A stretch of 64,000 nucleotides of DNA, taken from the NCBI GenBank assembly GCA_958448705.1, contig CAUDEY010000001.1, positions 124,001 through 188,000 on the forward strand, in the 5' to 3' direction. Source of the stretch: UMGS1322 sp900550765 (GTDB lineage Bacteria > Bacillota > Clostridia > Christensenellales > QALW01). A program made the translations under genes and the position numbers. Within the stretch, counting starts at the first letter, position 1. Each line of letters starts with the position of its first letter. This document shows positions 14,950 to 23,506 of this stretch, in pieces. The notes under the pieces were generated by a model. The model worked only from the letters and a program-made list of their open reading frames with translations, was not told where the DNA came from and did not search any database.

Positions 14950-16683
14950 TCAGCTTTCTTCAAACTGACTGTTATACAGCCTTGCATAAAATCCGTTTTG
15001 CTGCAATAATTCTTCGTGCGTTCCCTGCTCTACCACATTCCCTGCCTGCATCACTAAAATAATATCAGCATTTTGTATAGTGGAAAGTCTATGCGCCACG
15101 ATAAAGCTGGTCCTTCCCTGCATCAGCGTCCCAAAGGCGGCCTGTATTTTCTGCTCCGTCCGCGTATCAATAGAAGAGGTCGCTTCATCCAAAATCAGCA
15201 TCGGCGGCAGACACAGCATAATGCGTGCAATGCACAAAAGCTGTTTTTGCCCCTGGGAGAGTCCTGCGCCGTCTTCAAATAGGACCGTATCATACCCTTC
15301 AGGAAGCCGGCGGATAAAACTGTGCGCATAGGCCGCCTTTGCCGCGGCTATAATCTCCTCTTCCGAAGCATCCGGCCGGCCAAAAGCAATATTCTCCTTT
15401 ACCGTTCCCTCCCGCAGCCAGGTCTCCTGCAAAACCATACCGTAGTTTTTTCTTAAGGAATGCCGTGTTACCCGGCGGATATCTTGCCCTTCTACCTGAA
15501 TGCTTCCCTCATTGACATCATAAAAACGCATCAACAGGTTAATCAGCGTCGTTTTTCCGCAGCCGGTAGGCCCTACGATTGCAATACGCTGTCCGGACAG
15601 CACCGTTAGATTAAAATTTTGAATCAACGGTTTTTCCGGGACATAGGAAAAGCTTACGTTCTCAATGGTTACATTCCCCGCAGCTGTATCCAGTTTCTGT
15701 TTTTCCTCCGGGACCTCCGGTGCCTCTTCAATTAATTCAAAAAGCCTAGCAGCGCAGGCCAACGCATTTTGAAGTTCCGTAACTACGCCGGAGATCTCAT
15801 TAAACGGCTTGGTATACTGGTTAGCATAGCTTAAAAAGCAGGAAAGGCCGCCCACAGTAATACCGCCGGAAAGTGCACTCAAAGCGCCGAACAACCCTAC
15901 GGCAGCATATACAACACTATTGACAAAGCGCGTAGCGGGGTTGGTTAAAGAAGAAAAGAATGTAGCCTGTAAAGAGCATTTTTCCAGCGTATCATTTCGT
16001 TGGGCAAATTTTTCAACTGTTTCTTCTTCCCGTGAAAACGCCTTTACTACCTTAGCACCGCCGATCATCTCATCGATATAAGCCGTCTGCTCTGCCCGCG
16101 CCTCAGACTGTTTTTTAAACATAGAATACGTTCGCTTAGCTATAAAATTAGCAATAAACAAAGAAAGCGGTGTAAGCACAACAACCACCAGTGCAATCTT
16201 CCAATCCAAAAAAAGCATAAATCCCAACGTAGCAAGTATCGTTACCACACCCGTAAACAGCTGTGTAAATCCCATCAGCAAGCCATCGGCAAACTGATCG
16301 GCATCGGCAATCACCCTGCTGACCGTTTCCCCTGCAGGATGCGTATCCATATAGTTTAAAGGAAGAATTTGGATTTTTTGAAACGCCTCGGCCCGAATAT
16401 CCCGCACAACACCATAGGTCACGCGATTATTCAGCATATTCATGCACCACTGCAGCAGTGCGGCGGCACCGGCCAAAATACCCGCCTGAAGCAGCAGTTC
16501 CCAAACGGCTTTCAAATCCACCCGGCCGATATCTATAATGTAATCGATTGCATTTCCGATAAGAATGGGAATATATAGAGTTAAAAACACCGTTATCGCG
16601 GCAAAAATAATCGATAGCAACATCAAGAAACGATATCTGCCAATATATTTAAGGATCTTTTTCAACGTTCCGCGCTGTTTCAT
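14950..16683 (-). CDS. ABC exporter half-transporter, catalytically competent NBD
   Basis: This 577-residue protein has six membrane helices (about 1-310) fused to a nucleotide-binding domain. Walker A is VGPTGCGKTT, the signature is the unusual LSQGQKQ, and Walker B is MLILDEATSSID with the catalytic glutamate, followed by the H-loop VAHRLS. The partner gene overlaps it by 4 nt and carries a degenerate Walker B, so the pair is a heterodimeric type IV ABC exporter of the TM287/288, BmrCD and LmrCD kind. In those the LSQGQ-type signature also occurs on the catalytically intact subunit. The substrate (drug, lipid or peptide) cannot be read from the sequence. Confidence 0.88.
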   Translation of the reverse strand: MKQRGTLKKILKYIGRYRFLMLLSIIFAAITVFLTLYIPILIGNAIDYIIDIGRVDLKAVWELLLQAGILAGAAALLQWCMNMLNNRVTYGVVRDIRAEAFQKIQILPLNYMDTHPAGETVSRVIADADQFADGLLMGFTQLFTGVVTILATLGFMLFLDWKIALVVVVLTPLSLFIANFIAKRTYSMFKKQSEARAEQTAYIDEMIGGAKVVKAFSREEETVEKFAQRNDTLEKCSLQATFFSSLTNPATRFVNSVVYAAVGLFGALSALSGGITVGGLSCFLSYANQYTKPFNEISGVVTELQNALACAARLFELIEEAPEVPEEKQKLDTAAGNVTIENVSFSYVPEKPLIQNFNLTVLSGQRIAIVGPTGCGKTTLINLLMRFYDVNEGSIQVEGQDIRRVTRHSLRKNYGMVLQETWLREGTVKENIAFGRPDASEEEIIAAAKAAYAHSFIRRLPEGYDTVLFEDGAGLSQGQKQLLCIARIMLCLPPMLILDEATSSIDTRTEQKIQAAFGTLMQGRTSFIVAHRLSTIQNADIILVMQAGNVVEQGTHEELLQQNGFYARLYNSQFEES

Positions 16684-18401
16684 GCTTCTTTCGCCTCCTT
16701 TACCTGAGAAGAATAAATTTCTCTGTAAAGCGGAGACTCCCGCAAAAGGCTCTCATGTGTGCCGGAAGCGGCTATCCTTCCATCCTCCAACACCAGAATT
16801 TTATCCGCATGGCGTATAGACGCTGTACGCTGGGAAACAAGAAACACCGTAACACCCTGTAAGGACTTTAATGCCCGGCGCAGAGCCGCATCCGTTGCAT
16901 AATCCAAAGCAGAGGAACTATCATCCAAGATCAAAATCTTTGGCTTTTTTACCAATGCCCGGGCTATCGTCAATCGCTGCCGCTGGCCGCCGGAAAAATT
17001 CCGGCCATTTTGCTCTACCGCACTATCCAAACCGCCCTTTTGCTGAATCAATTCCAGCGCCTGTGCGATCTGTGCTGCCGCCAGCAATTCTTCGTCGGAT
17101 GCTTCTTTATTTCCCCACTGCAAATTCTCCCGTATGGTTCCCTGAAACAACCGGCTGTACTGGGGTACAACGCCGATTTTTTCCCGCAGTGCATCAAAGG
17201 AATAGCTTTTTACATCCGCACCAAAAACTTTAACGACCCCCTCGGTTGCGTCATAAAACCGCGGAATTAAATGTACAATGCTGGTTTTTCCCGCTCCTGT
17301 GCCGCCAATAATACCAATAACCTCGCCTTTTGCGGCCTGAAAGGATATACCGGCAATCGACGGTTCCCGATTGGCGCCGTAGCAAAGAGAAACATTTTCA
17401 AATTCCACCGCAGGCGCCTGCTCATCGGCAGAATCACCTGCTCCGCTTTTCTGAGAGGGCACAACCTCCAATATGGCTTGAATTCGATTCCCGCAGGCCA
17501 CGGACTTTGTAACGCTGATAATTAAATTGGCCAGCTTAATCAGCTCGGTTAAAATCTGTGCCGTATAATTATACAAAGCGATCAGCGCGCCCTGCGTAAG
17601 AAGGCCGGCCTCCACCCGAATGGCACCCTTCCAAATAAGAAAGATAACCGCCAGGTTTATAATAACGTACGTAAGCGGATTTAAAACTGCTGCAATTCTG
17701 CCGGTAAAAATCTGCGCACGGGTAAGATCTCCGCTACGCTCGCGAAAACGCTTTATCTCCTCTTCTTCTCTGCAGAATGCCCGAATCACACGAACGCCAT
17801 TAAGGGTTTCCCGCGTAGCCGAAAGCACACGGTCAAGCTTCTGCTGCACCTTACGGTACATGGGAACACATAGAAACATTACCGTAAAAACTACCGCTGC
17901 CAAAACAGGAATCACAACGGCAAAAATCAGCGCTAAACGGGTATCGATCGTAAAAGCCATAACCATAGACCCCAGCACTACAAAGGGAGAACGCAGAAGC
18001 AGCCGCAAGGTCAGGTTCAGGCCATTTTGCACCTGATTCATATCACTGGTCAGCCGTGTTACCATCGTCGATGTCCCAAGCGCATCCAATTCCGAATAAG
18101 AAAATTCCTGAATATGTTTAAAAAGCGCAAACCGTACCTTTGCAGTAAAGCCTACTGCCGCTTTAGCTGCAAAATACTGCGCAACCACCGAAAATCCGAG
18201 CCCTGCGGCACCTAAAAGCACCAGCAAAAGGCACATACGCACAATATATCCGCTGCCTGCCGTACCATTGATGCCATAATCAATCACCGCGGATATTACC
18301 AAAGGTACCAAAAGTTCCAGCGTTGCTTCTAAAAGCTTAAGCAATGGACCTAAAATACTTTCCTTTTTATAAAATTTCAGATATTTCAGCAATCGTATCA
18401 T
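16680..18401 (-). CDS. ABC exporter half-transporter with degenerate Walker B
   Basis: This protein of about 573 residues starts at MIRLLKYLKFYKK, chosen because GGAG lies 8 nt before that ATG; an in-frame GTG at 18458 would add 19 residues read through a hairpin. It has six membrane helices and a nucleotide-binding domain with Walker A GGTGAGKTS, a canonical signature FSGGQRQR, and Walker B ILILDDSSSALD, in which aspartate replaces the catalytic glutamate. This is the degenerate half of a heterodimeric exporter; in BmrC and TM287 the same substitution is found. It precedes its partner (4-nt overlap). A leader hairpin immediately before its ribosome binding site suggests attenuation control. 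Confidence 0.85.
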   Translation of the reverse strand: MIRLLKYLKFYKKESILGPLLKLLEATLELLVPLVISAVIDYGINGTAGSGYIVRMCLLLVLLGAAGLGFSVVAQYFAAKAAVGFTAKVRFALFKHIQEFSYSELDALGTSTMVTRLTSDMNQVQNGLNLTLRLLLRSPFVVLGSMVMAFTIDTRLALIFAVVIPVLAAVVFTVMFLCVPMYRKVQQKLDRVLSATRETLNGVRVIRAFCREEEEIKRFRERSGDLTRAQIFTGRIAAVLNPLTYVIINLAVIFLIWKGAIRVEAGLLTQGALIALYNYTAQILTELIKLANLIISVTKSVACGNRIQAILEVVPSQKSGAGDSADEQAPAVEFENVSLCYGANREPSIAGISFQAAKGEVIGIIGGTGAGKTSIVHLIPRFYDATEGVVKVFGADVKSYSFDALREKIGVVPQYSRLFQGTIRENLQWGNKEASDEELLAAAQIAQALELIQQKGGLDSAVEQNGRNFSGGQRQRLTIARALVKKPKILILDDSSSALDYATDAALRRALKSLQGVTVFLVSQRTASIRHADKILVLEDGRIAASGTHESLLRESPLYREIYSSQVKEAKEA

Positions 18402-18416
18402 TTTATAAACTCCATA

Positions 18417-18442
18417 AAAGCAGCGGGAATTCCCGCTGCTTT
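18417..18442 (-). terminator. Perfect 26-nt palindrome in the ABC operon leader (attenuator candidate)
   Basis: AAAGCAGCGGGAA and its complement form a 13-bp uninterrupted stem; on the minus strand four T residues follow, then ATGGAG, the ribosome binding site of the first ABC gene. It could be a terminator of upstream transcription or an attenuator with read-through. The B. subtilis bmrCD operon is controlled by an attenuator of this kind, so the parallel is worth noting. Confidence 0.55.
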
Positions 18443-18546
18443 CGCTTATGAGCCGCACGCAGAATCCCGTATGTCAGCATTCATATTCCTATATGCACAT
18501 ATTTTAATATTTTGATCAAAAAGCCCCTGTACGCATGCGGCGTTCC

Positions 18547-20214
18547 TTAAAACAGGCCGCTGATTCTTCCGTTTTCATCCACATCGATTTTTTCTGCCGC
18601 GGGCACTTTAGGCAGCCCCGGCATTGTCATAATATCCCCAGTAAGCACCACCAAGAACCCCGCCCCGGCCGAAATCTTTACACTGCGTACAGTCACGGTA
18701 AAATTTTCGGGTGCGCCAAGCAAAAGTGCATTATCGGAAAAGCTGTACTGAGTTTTTGCAATACATACAGGTAAATGATCGTACCCTAATGCTGTAAGCG
18801 CCTCCATCTGCTTTTTTGCCTGAGGTGAAACCGTAATGCCGCTGCCGCCATAAATTTTTTTAACAACGGTTTCGATCTTTTCTTCAATGGTTCCTTCCAA
18901 CGCATAGGAATACGAAAACTCAGTTTTCTCCTCACAAAGACGAACCACCTCATGAGCCAATGCTTCTCCGCCCCGGCCGCCCTCAGCCCAAACTCTGGAA
19001 CGTACCGCTTTTACCCCAAGCGCGCGGCATTGCTTCATAATGAGTTCAATCTCCTGTTCGGTATCGGTAGGAAATTGATTTACCGCTACCACAAGAGGCA
19101 GACGGTATACATCTTTTATATTAGAAGCATGACGCAAAAGATTCGGAAGGCCCTTTTCCAAAGCTTTTAAATTTTCCTGCCCCAATTCACTCTTTGGCAA
19201 ACCTCCATGCATTTTCAGTGCCCTCACCGTAGCCACAAGCACTACAGCCGAAGGCCGAAGCTGTGCATAGCGGCATTTGATATCCAAAAACTTTTCTGCC
19301 CCCAAATCCGCACCGAAGCCAGCCTCCGTGACAGTATAATCCGCCAAGTGCATAGCCATTTTGGTTGCCAGAACAGAATTACAGCCATGGGCAATATTCG
19401 CAAAAGGACCGCCGTGCACAAAAGCGGGGGTTCCCTCAAGCGTCTGCACTAAATTCGGTTTAAGGGCATCCTTTAAAAGCGCACACATGGCACCTTCGGC
19501 ATGCAGATCGCCCGCGGTAACAGGCTTTTCCTCATACGTATACCCTATTATTATGCGCGAAAGGCGTGCTTTTAAATCAGCAATAGAATCCGCAAGGCAA
19601 AATACCGCCATAATTTCAGAAGCAACGGTAATATCAAAACCATCCTCCCGCGGTACGCCGTTTACCCTGCCGCCCAGGCCGTCGGTCACAAACCGCAGCT
19701 GACGGTCGTTCATATCTACACAGCGGCGCCAAGTTACCCTGCGAGGATCAATATTCAGCGTATTTCCCTGATAAATATGATTGTCTATCATTGCAGCAAG
19801 AAGATTATTCGCCGCACCGATAGCATGAAAATCCCCCGTAAAATGCAGGTTGATATCTTCCATAGGAACGACCTGCGCATAACCGCCGCCGGCTGCGCCG
19901 CCTTTAATACCGAAAACCGGCCCCAATGAAGGTTCCCGAAGGGCCGCTGCTACATTTTTGCCGATGCGCCGGAGGCCATCGGCCAAACCAATACTGGTAG
20001 TAGTTTTTCCTTCGCCGGCCGGCGTAGGCGTGATCGCCGTTACCAATATCAGCTTTCCGTTTTTAGCAGGCAGTTCCTTTAATAAGGAAAGATCAATCTT
20101 TGCCTTATATTTTCCATAATGCTCTATATATTTTTCACTGATTCCCGCTTCGCGAGCCACCTCATCAATACGCCGCATTTTTACAGACTGTGCAATTTCA
20201 ATATCACTCTTCAT
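18547..20214 (-). CDS. fhs: Formate-tetrahydrofolate ligase
   Basis: This enzyme of 555 residues ATP-dependently joins formate to tetrahydrofolate, giving 10-formyl-THF for purine synthesis, serine/glycine interconversion and, in acetogens, the methyl branch of the Wood-Ljungdahl pathway. The P-loop TPTPAGEGKTTTSIGLADGL (about residues 62-81) and the segments REPSLGPVFGIKGGAAGGGY and FVHGGPFANIAHGCNS are characteristic. The start MKSDIEIAQ is preceded by AGGGGGT; a longer in-frame start at 20232 would begin upstream of that site. It is a single-gene unit, divergent from the AraC-type regulator. No other Wood-Ljungdahl gene lies beside it, so an acetogenic role cannot be inferred from context. 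Confidence 0.95.
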   Translation of the reverse strand: MKSDIEIAQSVKMRRIDEVAREAGISEKYIEHYGKYKAKIDLSLLKELPAKNGKLILVTAITPTPAGEGKTTTSIGLADGLRRIGKNVAAALREPSLGPVFGIKGGAAGGGYAQVVPMEDINLHFTGDFHAIGAANNLLAAMIDNHIYQGNTLNIDPRRVTWRRCVDMNDRQLRFVTDGLGGRVNGVPREDGFDITVASEIMAVFCLADSIADLKARLSRIIIGYTYEEKPVTAGDLHAEGAMCALLKDALKPNLVQTLEGTPAFVHGGPFANIAHGCNSVLATKMAMHLADYTVTEAGFGADLGAEKFLDIKCRYAQLRPSAVVLVATVRALKMHGGLPKSELGQENLKALEKGLPNLLRHASNIKDVYRLPLVVAVNQFPTDTEQEIELIMKQCRALGVKAVRSRVWAEGGRGGEALAHEVVRLCEEKTEFSYSYALEGTIEEKIETVVKKIYGGSGITVSPQAKKQMEALTALGYDHLPVCIAKTQYSFSDNALLLGAPENFTVTVRSVKISAGAGFLVVLTGDIMTMPGLPKVPAAEKIDVDENGRISGLF

Positions 20215-20254
20215 TTTTACCCCCTGACGCAAATCACCCCAAAATTATGGTTGT

Positions 20255-20263
20255 ATTATAGCA
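20255..20263 (-). promoter_or_regulatory. Extended -10 promoter element of fhs
   Basis: On the minus strand TGCTATAAT (extended -10, TGn plus a perfect -10) lies about 41 nt upstream of the fhs start. No good -35 box is seen at 17 nt, as is common for extended -10 promoters. Confidence 0.6.
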
Positions 20264-20311
20264 TGAAATGAAAAAAAGCACTATTAAATTTTCCGTAAAG
20301 AGCCGCCAGAC

Positions 20312-20340
20312 TTGACGGACACTGCAGAAGCGCGTATACT
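20312..20340 (+). promoter_or_regulatory. Promoter of the AraC-type regulator
   Basis: TTGACG (20312-20317), a 17-nt spacer and TATACT (20335-20340), with the start codon 25 nt downstream of the -10 box. Confidence 0.7.
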
Positions 20341-20364
20341 AAGCATTAAAGGAGTAATGAACGC

Positions 20365-21174
20365 ATGAAATCTACCATGTTGATACAAACCGCCAATTCC
20401 GATAAACGGTCTGACCTGCCTATCGAAATTAATAACTGCGGCTGCTATACCGATATCAATATCGATACCGAAATCAACCGTCCCCAGGGAAGAAGTGATT
20501 ATCAATTGCTGCTGATCACTTCCGGAGCCGGCTATTTTACCTTTAACGGGACTGAAATTTCCGTCGGCAGCGGAAATATGGTTTTATATTTACCAAAGAT
20601 CCCGCAGATCTACCGTTTTAATAAAAACGCCGGGGCCTCCTATTATTGGCTGCATTTTTCCGGCACACAGATCGAAGCAATCATAAAAAAACATCATCTT
20701 TCCAGCGGAATGCGCCAAGTAGATAACATGCCGGAGGCCATTGACTTTTTTAACCGGCTGATCCGGGCAAAAATGCAGACGGCGGCTCGTGAAGAATATG
20801 CCTGCGGCATATTGCTGTGCTTACTTTCCTATATGCTCTGCACAGTTGATGTCACCGTTACAAGGCTTGAAAAAGCCGCTGATCTCCTGTTAAAATGCCG
20901 CATTCATGAGCTTTCGCTCCGGCAAATAGCAGAAAGCTGCAACATGAGTGTTTCACATTTCAGCCGTGAATTTAAAAAACAATATGGGGTTTCTCCTCAC
21001 GCTTACCATCTTTCTTTAAAAGTAGCCGCTGCCAAAAATCTGCTGGCCGATACGGATCTTTCCGTCACCGGTATTTCCGATATGCTGGGCTTTGACGATC
21101 CGCTTTATTTTTCACGGATCTTTAAAAAGCATTGCGGTGTTTCTCCAACAAAATATCGTGCTCAAAAAGAATAA
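20365..21174 (+). CDS. AraC family transcriptional regulator
   Basis: This 269-residue regulator has an N-terminal cupin-like sensor (about residues 20-110; the LLLITSGAGYFTFNGTEI and GNMVLYLPKIPQIYRF strands are typical) and a C-terminal AraC DNA-binding domain of two helix-turn-helix units (about 165-265; IAESCNMSVSHFSREFKKQYG, then LLADTDLSVTGISDMLGFDDPLYFSRIFKKHCGVSP, quoted in parts). Such proteins usually activate carbohydrate-use genes in response to a sugar. It is divergent from fhs and has its own promoter. The nearest sugar genes are the alpha-galactosidase and rhamnulokinase 3-8 kb away, so the target is unknown. Confidence 0.85.
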   Translation: MKSTMLIQTANSDKRSDLPIEINNCGCYTDINIDTEINRPQGRSDYQLLLITSGAGYFTFNGTEISVGSGNMVLYLPKIPQIYRFNKNAGASYYWLHFSGTQIEAIIKKHHLSSGMRQVDNMPEAIDFFNRLIRAKMQTAAREEYACGILLCLLSYMLCTVDVTVTRLEKAADLLLKCRIHELSLRQIAESCNMSVSHFSREFKKQYGVSPHAYHLSLKVAAAKNLLADTDLSVTGISDMLGFDDPLYFSRIFKKHCGVSPTKYRAQKE

Positions 21175-21469
21175 CATAGTCCAAATCAATCCGTTTCCTT
21201 TCTCTCCCTCCGGAAAAATCCCGTTTGCCGCCCCAAGAGGAAGCTTATTGATACTCCACTCTGTCATTCTCGGATTCCTCATCAGAGGGAGGCTTTCAGA
21301 TATTGCGCCAAATGAAAGAAAATTTTTTCGTATTTGTATTTCTTTTGATCCTTAGAAGTTTTTTCGCATAAGGCTTTCCTTTTAATATGATCCATGCTCT
21401 AAAGAACAGGATAAATTACAGAAAAAAAGCGCTGCGCCGAATGCCAACGCCACATAAGGAAAAATGGAA
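21175..21469. other. Intergenic region with no recognised feature
   Basis: About 295 nt between the AraC gene and the GNAT terminator. Both strands were read: no credible ORF with a ribosome binding site, no RNA gene and no strong promoter was seen. Confidence 0.5.
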
Positions 21470-21508
21470 AATACCCGCCGAAAAGAATTTTTCTTTTCGA
21501 CGGGTATT
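21470..21508 (-). terminator. Terminator of the broken GNAT gene
   Basis: A 16-bp stem with one mismatch (arms 21470-21485 and 21493-21508, AATACCCG...CTTTTC type) and a 7-nt loop, followed on the minus strand by TTCCATTTTTCC. It lies 20 nt past the GNAT stop codon. Confidence 0.75.
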
Positions 21509-21527
21509 GCTTTGCATAGGATTATGC

Positions 21528-22024
21528 TCATTTCGTGTTCTGCTGTATTTTTCGCTCCATATATCCACAAGTGAATGGAAAAAAATCATATTTCTCGGTT
21601 TTTACATGTATGAATCCATGAGCTTCATACCATTTTCTTAATTGTGTATTTTCTTCAACAATGCCAATTCTGATTTTCGATATATCTAGGCTTTTGGCAA
21701 ACGTAAAACAATGATTTAATAATTGTTCACCTATTTTACGGTGCCGATATACAGGACTTACGCATAAATTATCCAATTCACATTCGTTGCTTTCTCCAAA
21801 CAGCAATGAATAGTAACCGATGATTTTGCCTTCGAAAAAAAAGCAAACATTTTCCTGTTTTCGTTATCATATTGCCAATATAGTCTTTCATTGCTTGTGG
21901 AAAAAGCGGTGAACCCTGGTGCGTTTGTTTGAGTAAAATTGAACTCATTTGCAACAGTCAGAAAGCTTTCTCGTATCAACACAACACATTCCGGTATTTC
22001 CGAACGATTAATTTCTCTTATCAT
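21528..22024 (-). pseudogene. GNAT acetyltransferase interrupted by a frameshift in a T8 run
   Basis: Two overlapping reading frames together make one GNAT N-acetyltransferase of about 165 residues. The N-terminal frame (from 22024) gives MIREINRSEIPECVVLIRES up to RKMFAFF; the C-terminal frame resumes with EGKIIGYYSLLFGES, then acetyl-CoA-binding motif A (CVSPVYRHRKIGEQLLNHC) and motif B (EENTQLRKWYEAHGFIHV). The break lies in a run of eight T residues on the coding strand (21835-21842). One extra T restores the continuous sequence AFFFEGKIIGYY. This is either a real single-base loss, a slippage-prone switch or a homopolymer sequencing error. The gene keeps its own terminator, and the substrate is unknown. 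Confidence 0.85.
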
Positions 22025-22265
22025 AAGCCCTTTTTATAATATGCATAAATAATCCTATACCGTAGCAAGCAGGAAAACTGTACGGACAGTTTCTACCTGA
22101 ATCGAAGCAAGAGCCGATTTGCCTTTTATCAAGCTCTCTAATTATCAATAAACTTAAGGAAAGTCGGAGCATTAGCTCCCGAATACCTCTAAAATGCACT
22201 GCACTACACCGTGCCCTGCATAAAAACTTCCTTATCTGGCGTTGCCGAAAACGCAAGTTCTGCTT

Positions 22266-22589
22266 TTATACAAATACCAGCTGTAGCAATACCATATAAA
22301 GCGCCGTCCCCGCAAAAACACTCAGCAGCGTACTGCGTTTCCACACATGCAGTACTATGACTGCCGCCACTGCGATCAATTCCGGAATTCCAAATGGATA
22401 TCCCGTTACCGAAATGTTCCTGAAGCAATATACCACCAACATACCGATCACAGCAAAGGGCAGCACCTTACCCAAATATTCCACCCAAGAAGGCACCCTG
22501 CGGGAAAAAACCAAAAAAGGGAAAAAGCGTGTCAGAGCAGTGAGCGCCGCCATAATCAGCACTGAACAAAGGATATACCCATCATTCAT
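22266..22589 (-). CDS. azlD: AzlD-type branched-chain amino acid export subunit
   Basis: This protein of about 107 residues has four hydrophobic segments and the AzlD motif ALTRFFPFLVF near residue 20, followed by VPSWVEYLGKVLPFAVIGML. AzlD is the small membrane partner of AzlC; together they export branched-chain amino acids or analogues such as azaleucine. The start at 22589 is favoured because the GGGGG ribosome binding site is 7 nt from it but only 1 nt from the ATG at 22595. It overlaps the end of azlC by 8 nt, the normal arrangement. Confidence 0.88.
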   Translation of the reverse strand: MNDGYILCSVLIMAALTALTRFFPFLVFSRRVPSWVEYLGKVLPFAVIGMLVVYCFRNISVTGYPFGIPELIAVAAVIVLHVWKRSTLLSVFAGTALYMVLLQLVFV

Positions 22590-23280
22590 TTTCATTCCCC
22601 CTTTTGCAAAGCACTTTGCGAAATACCAAGAGAATCAAAGCAATCAGCACCATAGAAGGAATCATAAAACGATCGGCCCCAAAAATCAGCAGGCAGACGA
22701 CCGATACGGCAACACCGATGAGCGATACCGTATGTTTTTTCGCCGTAAGCCACTGCTCTATAAAAATAACCACAAACAGCGCAGTCATCGAAAAATCAAT
22801 GCCTCGCATATACTGCTGGGGAACCAGCCCGCCCAGAACGGAGCCAAGACAACTGCCGGTTATCCAGTAAAAATGATTCAGCAAAGAAATGAACAGATAT
22901 ACCCATTTTTTAGATATCCCCTCAGGAAGCTCCTGTGTACAAAGCAGAGAGTAGGTTTCATCCGTCAAACCAAAGATTAAAAACGGCTTTGCCATTCCGG
23001 TTCCCTTGTATTTATCCAGCATTGAAATACTGTAAAACAAATGACGAGCATTCACCGTAAGCGTCATCAGTGCCGTATAAACGAAAGAAGCTCCTACACT
23101 TAGCAGATCTACCGCCACATACTGCATAGAGCCGGCATATACAATACTGCTCATCAAAAGCGCCCATCCCACTCCGTAGCCGGCATTTTTTAAAAGAACG
23201 CCAAAGCCGATTCCTAAAACAATATAGCCCGCCATAACCGGCAGTGTTTTGGGCAATGCGTAAAGAAAAGCTTTTTTCAT
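22582..23280 (-). CDS. azlC: AzlC-type branched-chain amino acid exporter
   Basis: This 232-residue membrane protein has the AzlC signatures LPVMAGYIVLGIGFGVLLK at the N-terminus, SSIVYAGSMQYVAVDLLS near residue 45 and TLTVNARHLFYSISMLDKY near 73, the last being the conserved N-A-R-H-x-L/F-Y motif. With AzlD it exports branched-chain amino acids. Own promoter at 23327-23354. The window also contains a T-box-controlled cluster predicted to make isoleucine and valine 15 kb away, so BCAA balance may be a theme of this organism, but there is no direct link. Confidence 0.88.
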   Translation of the reverse strand: MKKAFLYALPKTLPVMAGYIVLGIGFGVLLKNAGYGVGWALLMSSIVYAGSMQYVAVDLLSVGASFVYTALMTLTVNARHLFYSISMLDKYKGTGMAKPFLIFGLTDETYSLLCTQELPEGISKKWVYLFISLLNHFYWITGSCLGSVLGGLVPQQYMRGIDFSMTALFVVIFIEQWLTAKKHTVSLIGVAVSVVCLLIFGADRFMIPSMVLIALILLVFRKVLCKRGNENE

Positions 23281-23326
23281 AAATCCCTTAATCTCTAAAT
23301 ATATGTATATATATTCATTTTATCAT

Positions 23327-23354
23327 ATTATAGAAAAACACCCTATTGATACAA
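23327..23354 (-). promoter_or_regulatory. Promoter of azlCD
   Basis: On the minus strand TTGTAT, a 16-nt spacer and TATAAT lie about 47 nt upstream of the azlC start codon. Confidence 0.6.
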
Positions 23355-23506
23355 AAAGTCTGCCTTATTTTTTATTGCGTATTTTCCGTTGGCGGTCTAA
23401 AAACTGCTGCGGAAAGATCCGAAAACAGCTTGCTCTTTCCCGTACACAGCATCCCCATACAACAGCAGAAAATGCTCAAAAGGCCTGTTTCCCTTTACTT
23501 TTGGGC

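Noticed and set aside
22025..22265. A 240-nt gap between the GNAT remnant and azlD with two short minus-strand frames and a GGAGC/GCTCC stem
   Set aside because: The frames lack ribosome binding sites and credible composition, and the short stem has no T tract; I could not support a gene or RNA.
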